Below are positions 46,874 through 56,720 of a DNA stretch of 64,000 nt, one piece after another. The notes beneath the pieces are model-generated. The model worked only from the letters and a program-made list of their open reading frames with translations, had not been told where the DNA came from and searched no databases. This DNA is from Pseudomonas farsensis (GTDB taxonomy: Bacteria; Pseudomonadota; Gammaproteobacteria; Pseudomonadales; Pseudomonadaceae). The position numbers and the translations under genes are program-made. The stretch spans positions 558,001 through 622,000 of the forward strand of contig NZ_JABWRF020000001.1 in NCBI RefSeq assembly GCF_014268805.2. The letters run 5' to 3'. Within the stretch, counting starts at the first letter, position 1. Each line of letters opens with the position of its first letter.

Positions 46874-48777
46874 GGGGAATCTGCCGTTTCGCTGGGAGGG
46901 GTTACCAAGGGCAGGGCGAGGATAAACGCCGTGCCGCCATTGGCGGGGTCTTCGACGCTCAAGGTGCCCTTGGCGGCGGTGGCCAGGCTGGCCGACAAGG
47001 TCAGCCCCAGGCCCAGGCCGTGCTCGCCTGGTTTGGTGGTGAAGAACGGTTCGAACAAATGCTTGCGTGCCTCGGGGTCGATGCCGTGGCCATTGTCGCG
47101 CACCCGCAGGCGGTACTTGTCGCCCTGCACTTCGCCTTCTAGCCACAACTCGGCGTTTGGCTGGGTGGCCATGGCGTCCAGGGCGTTGCCGATCAGGTTG
47201 ACCAGAATCTGCTCCAGGCGGGTTTGATCGATGGCCAGTTGCAGGTCCGCGAACTCGCGGTGCAGTTGCACGTGGCTGGCGCTGATACGTTCGCCCAGCA
47301 CCTGCAAGGTGGCGTCGACGGCTTTTTCCAGCGAGGCCTGGCCACTGTCGTCACCGCGCCGGGCGAACGAGCGCAGGCTCGCGGTAATGCGCCCCATACG
47401 GTCGATCAGGTCGTTCATGGTGCGCAGGTTGGTGCTGGCGGTTTCCAGCGCGCCGCGTTCGAGAAACCGAACGGTGTTGCCGGACAGCGTGCGCAGCGCG
47501 GCCAGCGGCTGGTTGAGCTCGTGGGCAATGCTGGTCGACATCTGCCCGATCGCCGCCAGTTTACCCGCCTGGACCAGCTCGTCCTGGGCGTGGCGCAGGG
47601 TCTGTTCGGCGTGGCGGCGCTCGCGTATCTGGCCCTTGAGCCGTTCGTTGCTGGCGCGCAGGTCGGTGGTGCGCTCGGTGATGCGCCGTTCCAGCTGGCT
47701 GTTGGCCTCTTCCAGCGCTTCACGGGCCGCCAGGCGGGTGGCGATCACCTTGCGCCGCTCGTTCCAGGCGATGCCCAGGATCGCCAGCAAGGCAAACGCG
47801 ACGCCGACCAGAATGCCTTGCACCATCGATTCGCGGCGCAGGTCCTGCAGCGGCGTCAGCAGGGTGAAGTTCCACGGTGTGTCAGCCAGGCGGCGGGTCT
47901 GCGCCAGGTAGGCGACCTCGTGCTGTTTACCCTTGTCGGTTTGGCGGTTGGCCGGGAAGGTGAGTTTTTCCACGCCATCGGCCAGGGTTTCGCGGCCCAG
48001 GGGCTGCAGCTCGTTAAGCGGCCACCAGTAGTACTGCAGGCTGCGCGCCAGGCGTTCCTTGATCTGCGGGGTCAGTGGGCGGACTGACTTGAGGCGCCGC
48101 GCCGGGTCGCTGGACAGAATGATGATGCCGTTCTCGTCGCTGACGAAGGCTTCCAGGCGGGCCCGTTGCCAGCGCTCTTCGAGGGTGTCCAGGCGCACTT
48201 TGATCACCGCAACGCCGATGATCTTGCCGTGTTCTTCCAGGCCATGGGCGAGGAAATACCCCGCTTCGCCGGTGGTGCTGCCGATGCCGTAGAAGCGCCC
48301 AGGTTCGCCGCGTACGGCATCCTGGAAGTAGGCACGGAAGGCCAGGTCTTCACCGAGGAACGAGTCGGCATCGCGCCAGTTGCTAGTGGCTTGCACCCGG
48401 CCGTTGGTGTCGAGCACGAAGATCGCTCGGCTGCGGCTGCGCCGGTTCAAGCCTTCGAGGTATTCGTTGACCGATTGGCGGTCGCCTGCCTCGGGGTCGG
48501 TGAGCAGTTGCGAGACGCTGTCTTCAAGCTCAAGCAGGCTGGGCAGGTAGGTGTACTTGCTGATTTCGCTCTCGACCGTGCGCGCGTGCAGCTCAAGCTG
48601 ACGCTCGCCGTTTTCGCTGAGGGCGCGGATGCCGTTGCTTTCGCTGATCGAGAAACCGACGAAGCCCAAGCCAACCATCAGCAGGATGACCAGGGGGGGC
48701 AGCAACAATTGGCGGATCAGGCGGGATTTCACGGCGGGCTGGGCAGGGCGAAGGAGCGAGGGGTCGCATTTCATCAC
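46870..48777 (-). CDS. aauS: Sensor histidine kinase AauS
   Basis: 635 residues with the DctB-like layout: a membrane helix at about 28-46, a long periplasmic double-sensor region, a second helix near 320-340, a coiled coil (NSQLERRITERTTDLRASNE) and the kinase core with His419 in STSIAHELNQPLAALRTLSG and GLGLGLTLSASLATA. It senses acidic amino acids in P. putida as I recall. Coupled to aauR by a 4-base overlap; it starts 57 bases after the aatP stop on the same strand. Confidence 0.9.
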   Translation of the reverse strand: MMKCDPSLLRPAQPAVKSRLIRQLLLPPLVILLMVGLGFVGFSISESNGIRALSENGERQLELHARTVESEISKYTYLPSLLELEDSVSQLLTDPEAGDRQSVNEYLEGLNRRSRSRAIFVLDTNGRVQATSNWRDADSFLGEDLAFRAYFQDAVRGEPGRFYGIGSTTGEAGYFLAHGLEEHGKIIGVAVIKVRLDTLEERWQRARLEAFVSDENGIIILSSDPARRLKSVRPLTPQIKERLARSLQYYWWPLNELQPLGRETLADGVEKLTFPANRQTDKGKQHEVAYLAQTRRLADTPWNFTLLTPLQDLRRESMVQGILVGVAFALLAILGIAWNERRKVIATRLAAREALEEANSQLERRITERTTDLRASNERLKGQIRERRHAEQTLRHAQDELVQAGKLAAIGQMSTSIAHELNQPLAALRTLSGNTVRFLERGALETASTNLRTMNDLIDRMGRITASLRSFARRGDDSGQASLEKAVDATLQVLGERISASHVQLHREFADLQLAIDQTRLEQILVNLIGNALDAMATQPNAELWLEGEVQGDKYRLRVRDNGHGIDPEARKHLFEPFFTTKPGEHGLGLGLTLSASLATAAKGTLSVEDPANGGTAFILALPLVTPPSETADSP

Positions 48778-48834
48778 AGTGGCCTTGTCACGACCAGCAT
48801 CCGCTGCCCGTAGGCAGCGGACACGGCGGCCTGC

Positions 48835-49569
48835 TTAGTGTTGCAGGATCTTGCTGAGGAAGTGCTGGGTGCGTTCGTGGCGGCCTTCGGGCTTGCCGAA
48901 GAAGTCTTCCTTCACGCAGTCCTCGATGATGTTGCCCTTGTCCATGAAGATCACCCGGTTGGCGACCTTGCGTGCAAAGCCCATTTCGTGGGTTACGCAC
49001 ATCATGGTCATGCCTTCGTGGGCAAGCTCCACCATCACGTCCAGTACTTCGTTGACCATTTCAGGGTCCAGCGCCGAGGTCGGTTCGTCGAACAGCATGA
49101 CGATCGGGTCCATCGACAGCGCGCGGGCAATTGCCACACGCTGCTGCTGGCCACCGGACAACTGGCCCGGGTGCTTCTTGGCGTGGGCACTGAGGCCAAC
49201 ACGGTCGAGCAGGTCCAGGCCCTTCTTGGTGGCTTCGGCTTCGCTGCGGCCAAGCACCTTGCGCTGGGCAATGGTGAGGTTCTCGGTGATGGTCAGGTGC
49301 GGGAACAGCTCGAAGTGCTGGAACACCATGCCGACCCGCGAGCGCAGCTTGGGCAGGTTGGTCTTGGGGTCGGCAATCGAGGTGCCATCGACCACGATGT
49401 CGCCCTTCTGGAACGGTTCAAGGGCGTTGACGCACTTGATCAGGGTGGACTTGCCGGAACCGGACGGGCCGCAGACCACCACCACTTCGCCCTTCTTGAC
49501 CTCGGTGCTGCAGTCGGTCAGCACCTGGAAGTCGCCGTACCACTTGTTGACGTTCTTGATGGAAATCAT
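48835..49569 (-). CDS. aatP: Glutamate/aspartate ABC transporter, ATP-binding protein AatP
   Basis: 244 residues from the ATG at 49569, which overlaps the aatM stop as ATGA. Walker [13 protein letters not shown], signature [15 protein letters not shown] and Walker [17 protein letters not shown] are present. It belongs to the polar amino-acid uptake group and powers AatQ-AatM. An upstream in-frame ATG at 49605 lies inside aatM and is less likely. Confidence 0.95.
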   Translation of the reverse strand: MISIKNVNKWYGDFQVLTDCSTEVKKGEVVVVCGPSGSGKSTLIKCVNALEPFQKGDIVVDGTSIADPKTNLPKLRSRVGMVFQHFELFPHLTITENLTIAQRKVLGRSEAEATKKGLDLLDRVGLSAHAKKHPGQLSGGQQQRVAIARALSMDPIVMLFDEPTSALDPEMVNEVLDVMVELAHEGMTMMCVTHEMGFARKVANRVIFMDKGNIIEDCVKEDFFGKPEGRHERTQHFLSKILQH

Positions 49570-50237
49570 ACGGTGATCCTTTTTTGCAGGCGCTTGACCA
49601 GCCACGAAGCGGAGAAGCTGATGATGAAGTAGACGACGCCGGCGAAGATCAGGAACTCATGGGAGCGCCCGATGATGTCGCCGTTGGCGCGCGACGAGTT
49701 GAGGAAGTCGACCAGGCCCACGGTATACACCAGCGAGGTGTCCTGGAACAGGATGATGCTCTGCTGCAGCAGCAGCGGGGTCATCTTGCGAAACGCCTGG
49801 GGCAGGATGATCAGGCGCATGGTCTGGCCATAGGTCATGCCCAGGGCCTGCGCGGCGCCCATCTGGCCCTTGGAGATCGACTGCACGCCGGCGCGGACGA
49901 TTTCGCAGAAGTACGCCGCCTCGAACATCATGAATGCGACTACGCACGAAGTGAACGCACCCACTGGGGTGTCTTCGCCGGTGATCCAGCGCAGCACGAA
50001 CGGCACCGCCAGGTAGAACCAGGTGATCACCAGCAGCAGCGGGATGGAGCGGAAGTAGTTGACGTAGGCGCCAGCCACATTCGACAGCAGCTTGTTCGAC
50101 GACAGGCGCATCAGGGCCAGGATTGTACCCAGCGCGATACCGCCGACCACGCCCATGACCATCAGTTGCAGGGTAAGCACCATGCCGTCCCACAGGGCCG
50201 GAATGGCGGGGATGATTTCGCTGAAATCCAGTTCCAT
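49566..50237 (-). CDS. aatM: Glutamate/aspartate ABC transporter permease AatM
   Basis: 223 residues with about five membrane helices and the permease EAA-type loop [20 protein letters not shown]. The N-terminal [20 protein letters not shown] segment is typical of His/Glu/Gln/Arg/opine permeases. It pairs with AatQ. Its ATG directly adjoins the aatQ stop (TAAATG). Confidence 0.94.
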   Translation of the reverse strand: MELDFSEIIPAIPALWDGMVLTLQLMVMGVVGGIALGTILALMRLSSNKLLSNVAGAYVNYFRSIPLLLVITWFYLAVPFVLRWITGEDTPVGAFTSCVVAFMMFEAAYFCEIVRAGVQSISKGQMGAAQALGMTYGQTMRLIILPQAFRKMTPLLLQQSIILFQDTSLVYTVGLVDFLNSSRANGDIIGRSHEFLIFAGVVYFIISFSASWLVKRLQKRITV

Positions 50238-50984
50238 TTACTTGCCCCCCACGGAGATCAGGCCAGGTACCGCGACTTTCTTCTCCACCAGGCGCATCAG
50301 CAACATCAGGCCCATGTTCAGGGTGAAGTAGATCAGCGTGGCCAGGGTGAAGGCCTCGAACAGGTTGGCGGAGAACTCAGCCGTTTGCTTGGTCTGCGCC
50401 AGCAGCTCCATCAGACCGATCAGCGAGGCGACCGAGGAGTTCTTGAACACGTTCAGGAATTCGGAGGTAAGCGGCGGAATGATGATCCGGTAGGCTTGCG
50501 GCAGCAGCACATTGTTGTAGATCTGCGCCAGGCTGAAGCCCATGGCGCGGGCCGCGGCTTCCTGGCCGCGTGGCAGCGCCTGGATGCCGGTGCGCACCTG
50601 CTCACACACCCGTGCAGCGGTAAACAGGCCCAGGCACACCACCACGCTGATCAGCGCCGAGGTGGTCGGGTTGAGGTCTTGCTTGAACCATTCCTGCAGG
50701 CCTTCGGGCAGCAGATCGGGTACCAGGAAGTACCAGATGAACAGTTGCACCAGCAGCGGCACGTTGCGGAACAGCTCCACGTACGCGGTAGCGATACCCG
50801 ATACCAGGCGGTTGGGCACGGTACGCATGACGCCCAGCAACGAGCCCAGCAGCAGTGCGATGATCCAGGCGCAAACGGCAATGGCGATCGTCCAGCCCAG
50901 ACCGGTGATGTACCAGTCCAGATAGGTCTCGCTGCCCACGCCAGTGGACTTGAAGAACACGCCCCAGTCCCAGTTGTAATTCAT
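50238..50984 (-). CDS. aatQ: Glutamate/aspartate ABC transporter permease AatQ
   Basis: 248 residues with several membrane helices and the loop EAAARAMGFSLAQIYNNVLL. It forms the channel with AatM. It begins MNYNWDWGVFFKSTGVGSET, typical for the GltJ type. It lies 146 bases after aatJ, with a stem-loop in the gap. Confidence 0.94.
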   Translation of the reverse strand: MNYNWDWGVFFKSTGVGSETYLDWYITGLGWTIAIAVCAWIIALLLGSLLGVMRTVPNRLVSGIATAYVELFRNVPLLVQLFIWYFLVPDLLPEGLQEWFKQDLNPTTSALISVVVCLGLFTAARVCEQVRTGIQALPRGQEAAARAMGFSLAQIYNNVLLPQAYRIIIPPLTSEFLNVFKNSSVASLIGLMELLAQTKQTAEFSANLFEAFTLATLIYFTLNMGLMLLMRLVEKKVAVPGLISVGGK

Positions 50985-51026
50985 CGGGATTTCCCCTCAG
51001 ACGGTTGTTTCACGGGCACCTTCGAG

Positions 51027-51055
51027 CTTTCGGGGGCGCTGGGCGCCCTCGAAAG
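51027..51055. other. Stem-loop between aatJ and aatQ
   Basis: CTTTCGGGGGCGC and GCGCCCTCGAAAG pair with one bulge around a short TGG loop. It lies between the binding-protein gene and the membrane genes, a place where such hairpins usually give more mRNA for the binding protein than for the permease. Confidence 0.65.
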
Positions 51056-51130
51056 AAGGGTAGACACTTAATGAGTGGCCTGTCGGATGGAATCGCGCGT
51101 TAGCGCCAGGCCACTAGTTACGGCTGAGGA

Positions 51131-52048
51131 TCAGGACTTCTTCTCGTCCGCGGCCTTGTCGGTAGGCTCGGCGATCAGCTTTTTCAGCTCGTCGCTCATC
51201 GGGAACTGCAGGTTCAGGCCCTTGGGCGGGATTGGCTGCTGGAACCACTTGTCGTAGCTCTTGTTGATTTCGCCCGACTTGTAATAGGCAACGATGGCGT
51301 CATCGACTGCTTTCTTGAACGCATCGTCACCCTTGCGCATCATGCAGCCGTAGATTTCGTACGACTTTGGGGTGCCTGTGATGACCCAGTCGGCAGGCTT
51401 GCGCGCCTTGGCCATTTCACCGGCCAGCAGGGCGTCGTCCATCATGAAGGCAACGGCACGGCCAGTTTCGAGCATGTGGAAGGCTTCACCGTGGTCCTTG
51501 GCGGAAATCACGTTCATCTTCATTTGATCGTCGGCATTCATGGTCTTGAGCAGGCGCTCGGAGGTGGTACCGGCGGTGGTCACCACGTTTTTGCCGGCCA
51601 GGTCGGCAAAGTCTTTGTATTCTGGCGCGCCATTTTTGACCTTGGTCAGCAGGCGGGTGCCCACTTCGAAGATGCCCACCGAGAAGGCGACCTGCTGTTG
51701 ACGTTCGGCGTTGTTGGTGGTGGAGCCGCATTCCAGGTCAACGGTGCCGTTCTGCACCAGCGGGATACGGGTCTGCGAGGTAACCAGGTTGTACTTGACC
51801 TTGATGTCGGTACCCAGTTGCTTTTTCAGGGCATCGACCACAGCCAGCTGGATGTCGTGGGAGTAGCCCACAGGCTCCGGCTTGCCGGCCAGGTAGGAGA
51901 ACGGAATGGAGGAGTCGCGGTGGCCCAGGGTGATGGTGCCGGATTCCTTGATCTTCTTCAGGGTGCCGGTCAGTTCTTCGGCCATGACTGGCGATGCGAT
52001 GACTGCAGCCGCAATGGCGGCGCCCAGCAATTGACGAACGATGCGCAT
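51131..52048 (-). CDS. aatJ: Glutamate/aspartate-binding periplasmic protein AatJ
   Basis: 305 residues with a signal peptide ending SPVMAEEL. The solute-binding type 3 signature begins at SGTITLGHRDSSIPFSYLAG, and VDLECGSTTNNAERQQQVAF is typical of the GltI/AatJ group. It captures glutamate and aspartate for AatQMP. A -24/-12 promoter and two palindromes lie upstream. Confidence 0.95.
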   Translation of the reverse strand: MRIVRQLLGAAIAAAVIASPVMAEELTGTLKKIKESGTITLGHRDSSIPFSYLAGKPEPVGYSHDIQLAVVDALKKQLGTDIKVKYNLVTSQTRIPLVQNGTVDLECGSTTNNAERQQQVAFSVGIFEVGTRLLTKVKNGAPEYKDFADLAGKNVVTTAGTTSERLLKTMNADDQMKMNVISAKDHGEAFHMLETGRAVAFMMDDALLAGEMAKARKPADWVITGTPKSYEIYGCMMRKGDDAFKKAVDDAIVAYYKSGEINKSYDKWFQQPIPPKGLNLQFPMSDELKKLIAEPTDKAADEKKS

Positions 52049-52147
52049 GAATTTTCCTCGACGTGTTTGTTTTTCTTATGGAGCCGGTTGGCGGACTCTT
52101 CGTTCAACGAATACAGCGTGAACTGTGCATTCGGCTTCCAAGTGTAG

Positions 52148-52164
52148 AGCATGACTCGTGCCAA
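52148..52164 (-). promoter_or_regulatory. aatJ: Sigma-54 (-24/-12) promoter of aatJ
   Basis: On the minus strand this reads TTGGCACGAGTCATGCT, matching the sigma-54 consensus at 12 of the 13 specified positions with TGGCACG and TGC elements correctly spaced. It is about 100 bp before the aatJ start. It fits activation by the sigma-54-dependent regulator AauR. Confidence 0.8.
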
Positions 52165-52240
52165 GCCCCGCTATTGATCATAACGGCGCGAAATCATTGA
52201 GGATTAATCTTTTCTTACGATTGCTTTGTAAGATTTTTCG

Positions 52241-52254
52241 TGCGGGTTGCCGAA
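52241..52254. promoter_or_regulatory. AauR-type upstream site, imperfect
   Basis: TGCGGGTTGCCGAA differs by one base from TTCGG-N4-CCGAA, the palindrome I recall for AauR targets in P. putida. Its centre is 31 bp (three helical turns) from that of the perfect site at 52272. Confidence 0.55.
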
Positions 52255-52271
52255 CGAAGCGATACGCCATA

Positions 52272-52285
52272 TTCGGAAATCCGAA
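52272..52285. promoter_or_regulatory. AauR-type upstream site, perfect
   Basis: TTCGGAAATCCGAA is an exact TTCGG-N4-CCGAA palindrome, extended by one A:T pair on each side. It lies about 108 bp upstream of the sigma-54 promoter of aatJ, a typical enhancer position, and about 90 bp before the start of the divergent LRR-NEL gene. The whole 325-bp gap 52049-52373 holds only these sites and no gene. Confidence 0.75.
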
Positions 52286-52373
52286 TGGGTGGCTTGTTGT
52301 CGGCTGTAGTGGACTACCGCACGGTATTGCTTGGAAGCGGGTCTGCTGGTGCTTTTGCATTCAGGAGAGTGTC

Positions 52374-55300
52374 GTGCCCGATATCCCCATTCCTGTCGAC
52401 TCGATTGATGCCCTGATCGCCGACAGGCTGCCACGTTGGCTGGCTCACCCTAACCAGGATCGACTCAGTGCTTTGCACAGTGCCATGCGTGCTCAGCAGG
52501 CCCATGGCGTTGTTGTCAGCCAGTTGTTCGCCGACTTGCCGACACTGGACGACTATGCGACGCCTAAGCTGGTTCAGGCGCTGTCCGATGCCGGCCTTGA
52601 TGCGCTCGACGTTCGAGCCTGCCAGGTGCGCATAGCGCGTATCGTAGAGCTGCCGACGGCTGCGCCCAACCTGCCGCCACCCCGGCATACCTTTCATTCC
52701 AGACAGAGCCTGCTTGGCGCCGCCTTGCATAACTTCCACCGTGAAGAGACACGACCGTCGGTGTTGCGCCGTGGCAGGCTGGTCGACGTCAATGGCCAAC
52801 TGCTGGGTCTGGGCTTTGAAGTATTCGCCGGGCTGTGTCGCAAGTTGGATATCGGCGCAGGCTACCAGGCGCTGCTCAAGGAGCGTTTTCTGCCGGGCGA
52901 AGAAGGGAGTGCCGAACGTCAGATGGTGGAACAGGCCGTACAGGAGAACCTGCGCTTGCACCTGGAACTCGCGGTGCGCATTGCCTTGCTCAAGGGCGAA
53001 TTGGACGAGCAGAGCTATCTACAACTGCTGGCGGTATTCAGCGCACGTCCGGTGGTCCCCGCGACGCCAGGCGAGCTTACGGCACGGCAGTTGTACCTAC
53101 TGGGCAAGGAAGTTTGTGGCGTGGCTACGCTTGAGGTGCGCTCAGCAGATGGGCTTACGCTTGAGGCGGTGCTTCTATGGGTCGCCAAGGATCCGCATCG
53201 GCCGGTCTCCCGGCATGCCTCGTAGCAGGCTGTATATACAAGCCTGGCGGAGCGCCTGCGTGAGCGTGACTACCAAGACTTCTTTGCCCGGTTCATCAAG
53301 GAGCGCGACCGCGGCGCATTCTTCAGCACGCTGAAGCGGTTGTTGCGCGGCGTGCCACCGGGGCAGGCGGTCGAACTCGATGGCCGGCATCTGCCAGTGG
53401 CAGGTAGCCTGCTTGCACACCTGCGTGGGCTGCAGCTCAGCAAGCTGCTGGACGACGCTCAGGTACTGGCCGTGCCCACAGGAATGGAAGATGAAGCCGA
53501 CCGCCGTGAGCGCTTGCAGGCGCAATTCGCCGCTGGTTTCGACCTGCTCGGCTTGGCCGGGATGTTCGTACCGGTACTGGGCGAATTGATGCTGGTGGTC
53601 AGCGCAGTCGAGCTTGGCGAACAGCTTTATGAGGGCTATCAAGATTGGCAGTTAGGTGATCGCCAGGGCGCCCTGGACCATTTGTTTAGCGTGGCACAGA
53701 GCCTGGCGTTGGGCGTCGTGGTGGGCGGGGTCAGTGGGGCAGCGGTGCAACTGGCCCGCGTTCCGTTTGTCGATGCCTTGGAGCCGGTGCGTACAGGAGC
53801 GGGCGTGGTGCGCTTGGCCGATGGGCAGTTGCGTGGCTATGCGGTCGCCGATCAAGGCATCGCCGTGGGCCATCAGGCGCTGCTCGACGGGCAATGGCAC
53901 CTGCGTTTGCAGCAAGGTACGTTTCGGTTGTCAAGCGATGGCGACAATTGGTTGATCCGCCATCCGCAGCGTCAAGACGCCCATACCCCCTGGCTTGAAC
54001 ACAACGGTGTCGGCAGTTGGCGCCATCAGTTCGAGTCTGCGCAGCAATGGCGCGGGGCTGGCCAGTTGCCGCGCCGTCTGCATCGGCGCCTGGCCGCCGT
54101 GTCGGACGCTGATGCCCAGGTATTGTTGGACACCACGGCGTTTGATGAGGCGCGCGTGCGCCAGTTGCATCTTGAGAACGCCGATGCGCCTGCACGCCTG
54201 CTGGACGCCTATGAGCGTTACCAACTGCACTTGGAGTATCCGGCGCTGCGCGGTGCCGCGTTCGACAGCTACCTGGCTGAGCGCGAAGTGGTGCCGAGTG
54301 CGGCGGCAGGCCTGTTGCGCCGGGACTTTACAGGCCTGAGCGTGCGCTGTGCCGAGGAAATACTCGCCAGGGCCAGTAGTGCGCAGGTTGAGACCATGCT
54401 TGCCACCCAAAGGGTGCCACTGGAGCTGGCCGAGCAGGCACGTTGGCAATTGCGTGACAGCCGCCTGGACCGAGCCTGTGCGGGGCTGCGTCTGGCCCAG
54501 GCAGTCAACGAAGATAGCGAACGCCTGGTTCTGGGGCTGATTGACCGTTTGGCACCTTGGCCGGACTCCATGCGTATCGAACTGCGGCAAGACACGCTCG
54601 ATGGGCCGCTGCTTGCTGCTCATGGAGCCGAGGCGGCCGACGAGGTGCGCAGCATTGTCCGCGGGCCGACAGGTTATCGGCTGGGCGCGGAGGCAGGGGG
54701 CGTCAACGCTCAAGGCAGCCTGATGGGCGCGGTGTGGCAGAGTCTGGACGAGGCGCAGAAAGGGATGCTGGGTAACGCCCAGCTCAGTTCGCAGGGGCTT
54801 GCCGATGTGCTGGTTGCCAACGCTGCAAGCGAGCGCCCCCTGGTTGCCGAACTGATCGGCATGGCGCCAATCGGGCGTGGCCTGCGACCGCCGGTGCGGC
54901 TCGGAGACGGTCGGGTCGGCTACATGCTCAGTGGCCGCGGCGTAGGAGGGCGAGCTGCTGTACGGCGCGGTATGCATCAATTGTTTCCAACCATGACCGA
55001 TTTGCAGATGGAAGCCTATGTATTGGACTTGCTGCACCGGCGGGTGGACCTGTGGGCGCACTTCAATCGCTTGCAGTTGCAGATCGATGCACTTCGCCAG
55101 GGGTTGAGAAGCTGGCGTGACGCAACGCGTAACCCGCTTGAGCTGCTCAGCCGTCAGCGTGTGGTGCAGGCCATTCGCCGCAGTTGGCGGCGCAAGGTGG
55201 TTGATGCCGGCGGCGACTACGTACTGAGCATCGATGGCGAGCGGGTAGGGCACCTGCCCGCGCTGCCGACCGGGCTGGATTTTGTCCATGTGCGCCGGTT

Positions 55301-56684
55301 GATCTTGCGCAACATGGGGCTTGCCAGCCTGGATGCCGATTTCCTCGGTCGCTTTACTGGTCTTGTCGAGCTTGACCTCAGCCACAACCAACTGAGTGCC
55401 CTGCCGGCCGGGCTGGAGCTGCTGACCTCCCTGAGGCGCCTGCTGCTCAGCAGCAACCGGATAGCCCTGGACGCCGCCGGCAACGCGCGTCTGACAGCGT
55501 TGACTCGGCTGCACACCCTTGACCTGAGCCGTAATCCGCTCGGCCAGCCCCCTGCGCTAAGCGAGTTACGCCATCTGCGTCGGCTCGGGCTGCGTGCGAC
55601 TGGGCTTGAGAACCTGCCTGAGCCGGCTGACCAGCTGTCATGGCGCGGTATCGCTGATCTGCGCGACAACAGCATCCGGCGGGTGCGGGGCGATTTAGGC
55701 AACCTGCGTCTGCGGATCGAGCGCTTGAGCTTGCACGACAACCCGCTGCAGGCCAGCAGTGAACAGTTGTTAGACCAGGCAGCCGGCCTCAGCCAGCAAA
55801 GGAGGCTCCATCATTCCAGGAGCGACGACCCGCTCAACCCATGGTTGGTGAGCCGCAGCAGTGAGCAGGGCCAGCGCCGCGAGGCGCTCTGGCAGAATGT
55901 TCAGGCGCAGGACGGCTCGGCGGACCTGTTCCGCTTTCTCGATGATTTCACCCAGACCGATGACTTTGAGGAAAACCCGGATTACTACCGGGCGCGCGTC
56001 TGGCACATCCTTGAGGCTGCCGAGCAACACCTGCCTTTGCGCGTGCGGCTGTTTCGCGAGGCAGGCGGGGTGCGCACGTGCGATGACCGGCTGTTGCTCA
56101 TCCTCAGCCAGCTGGAGTTATCGGTGCTGGCTGAACAGGCGCTGTTCGACGGCCCTAGTGCCCAAGTCGAGCAGCGTCTGGTGCGTCTTGGACGTGCCTT
56201 GTGGCGCCTGGATGAGGTTGATGCGTTTGCCGCGCGGCATGTGCAACAAATGCGGCAGCAGGCGGGCAGTGCGGTTGACGAAATCGAGACTCGGCTGTTT
56301 TATCGTGTGCGTTTGGCCAGGGTATTGGCGCTGCCTGCACAGCCTGCAGAAATGCATTACGAAAGCTTTGCATCAGTTACCACCAGCGACCTGAAACGCG
56401 CGCAGGCGGCGGTCCTGCAGAATGAAACAGACGAGGTGCTGATTTCGTCGCTGGCGCAGCGGCCGTTCTGGCAAAACTATGTGCGTGATCGCCATGCGCA
56501 GCGCTTCGAAACCTTGGCCGAACCGTTCCATCTGCGCCTGGAGGACTTCGAGCGCGGCGCCGGTGAGGGTGGCGAACAACACTACCTTAAGCAGTGCAAC
56601 GCATTAATGGTTGAGCTGGAGGAGGCGGAACGTGTTCTGACCCGGGACTTGGCCCGCGAAGCAGTCGGGCGAGCGGGCCATTAA
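52374..56684 (+). pseudogene. Toxin/effector-like LRR-NEL protein gene, split by an in-frame amber codon
   Basis: Starts at GTG 52374 with AGGAG 6 bases before it. One frame runs 1437 codons but TAG at 53223-53225 (codon 284) interrupts it; the frame continues without shift as QAVYTSLAERLRERDYQDFF. Residues to about 900 look like the dermonecrotic-toxin (DUF6543) region, with hydrophobic parts near 391-412 and 440-459 and YEGYQDWQLGDRQGALDHLF. Leucine-rich repeats follow at about 960-1130 (LVELDLSHNQLSALPAGL), then a NEL-type E3 ubiquitin-ligase region with catalytic Cys1236 in RTCDDRLLL (codon 56079-56081). NEL proteins transfer ubiquitin to host targets. As it stands, only 283 residues, or a downstream fragment from internal initiation, would be made. 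I recall a LRR gene at this spot in P. putida KT2440. Confidence 0.8.
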
Positions 56685-56720
56685 GGCGCAGAGTGCGCTG
56701 GCCCGCTTGCAGGAGCTGCC

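Noticed and set aside
45272..47227. Open frame running from the family B repeat across aauR
   Set aside because: It begins in a repeat and is antisense to a complete sigma-54 activator; no motif supports it.
52158..52373. Extension of the LRR-NEL gene to an earlier ATG
   Set aside because: It would put the AauR sites and the aatJ promoter inside coding sequence, and the GTG at 52374 has the good ribosome-binding site.
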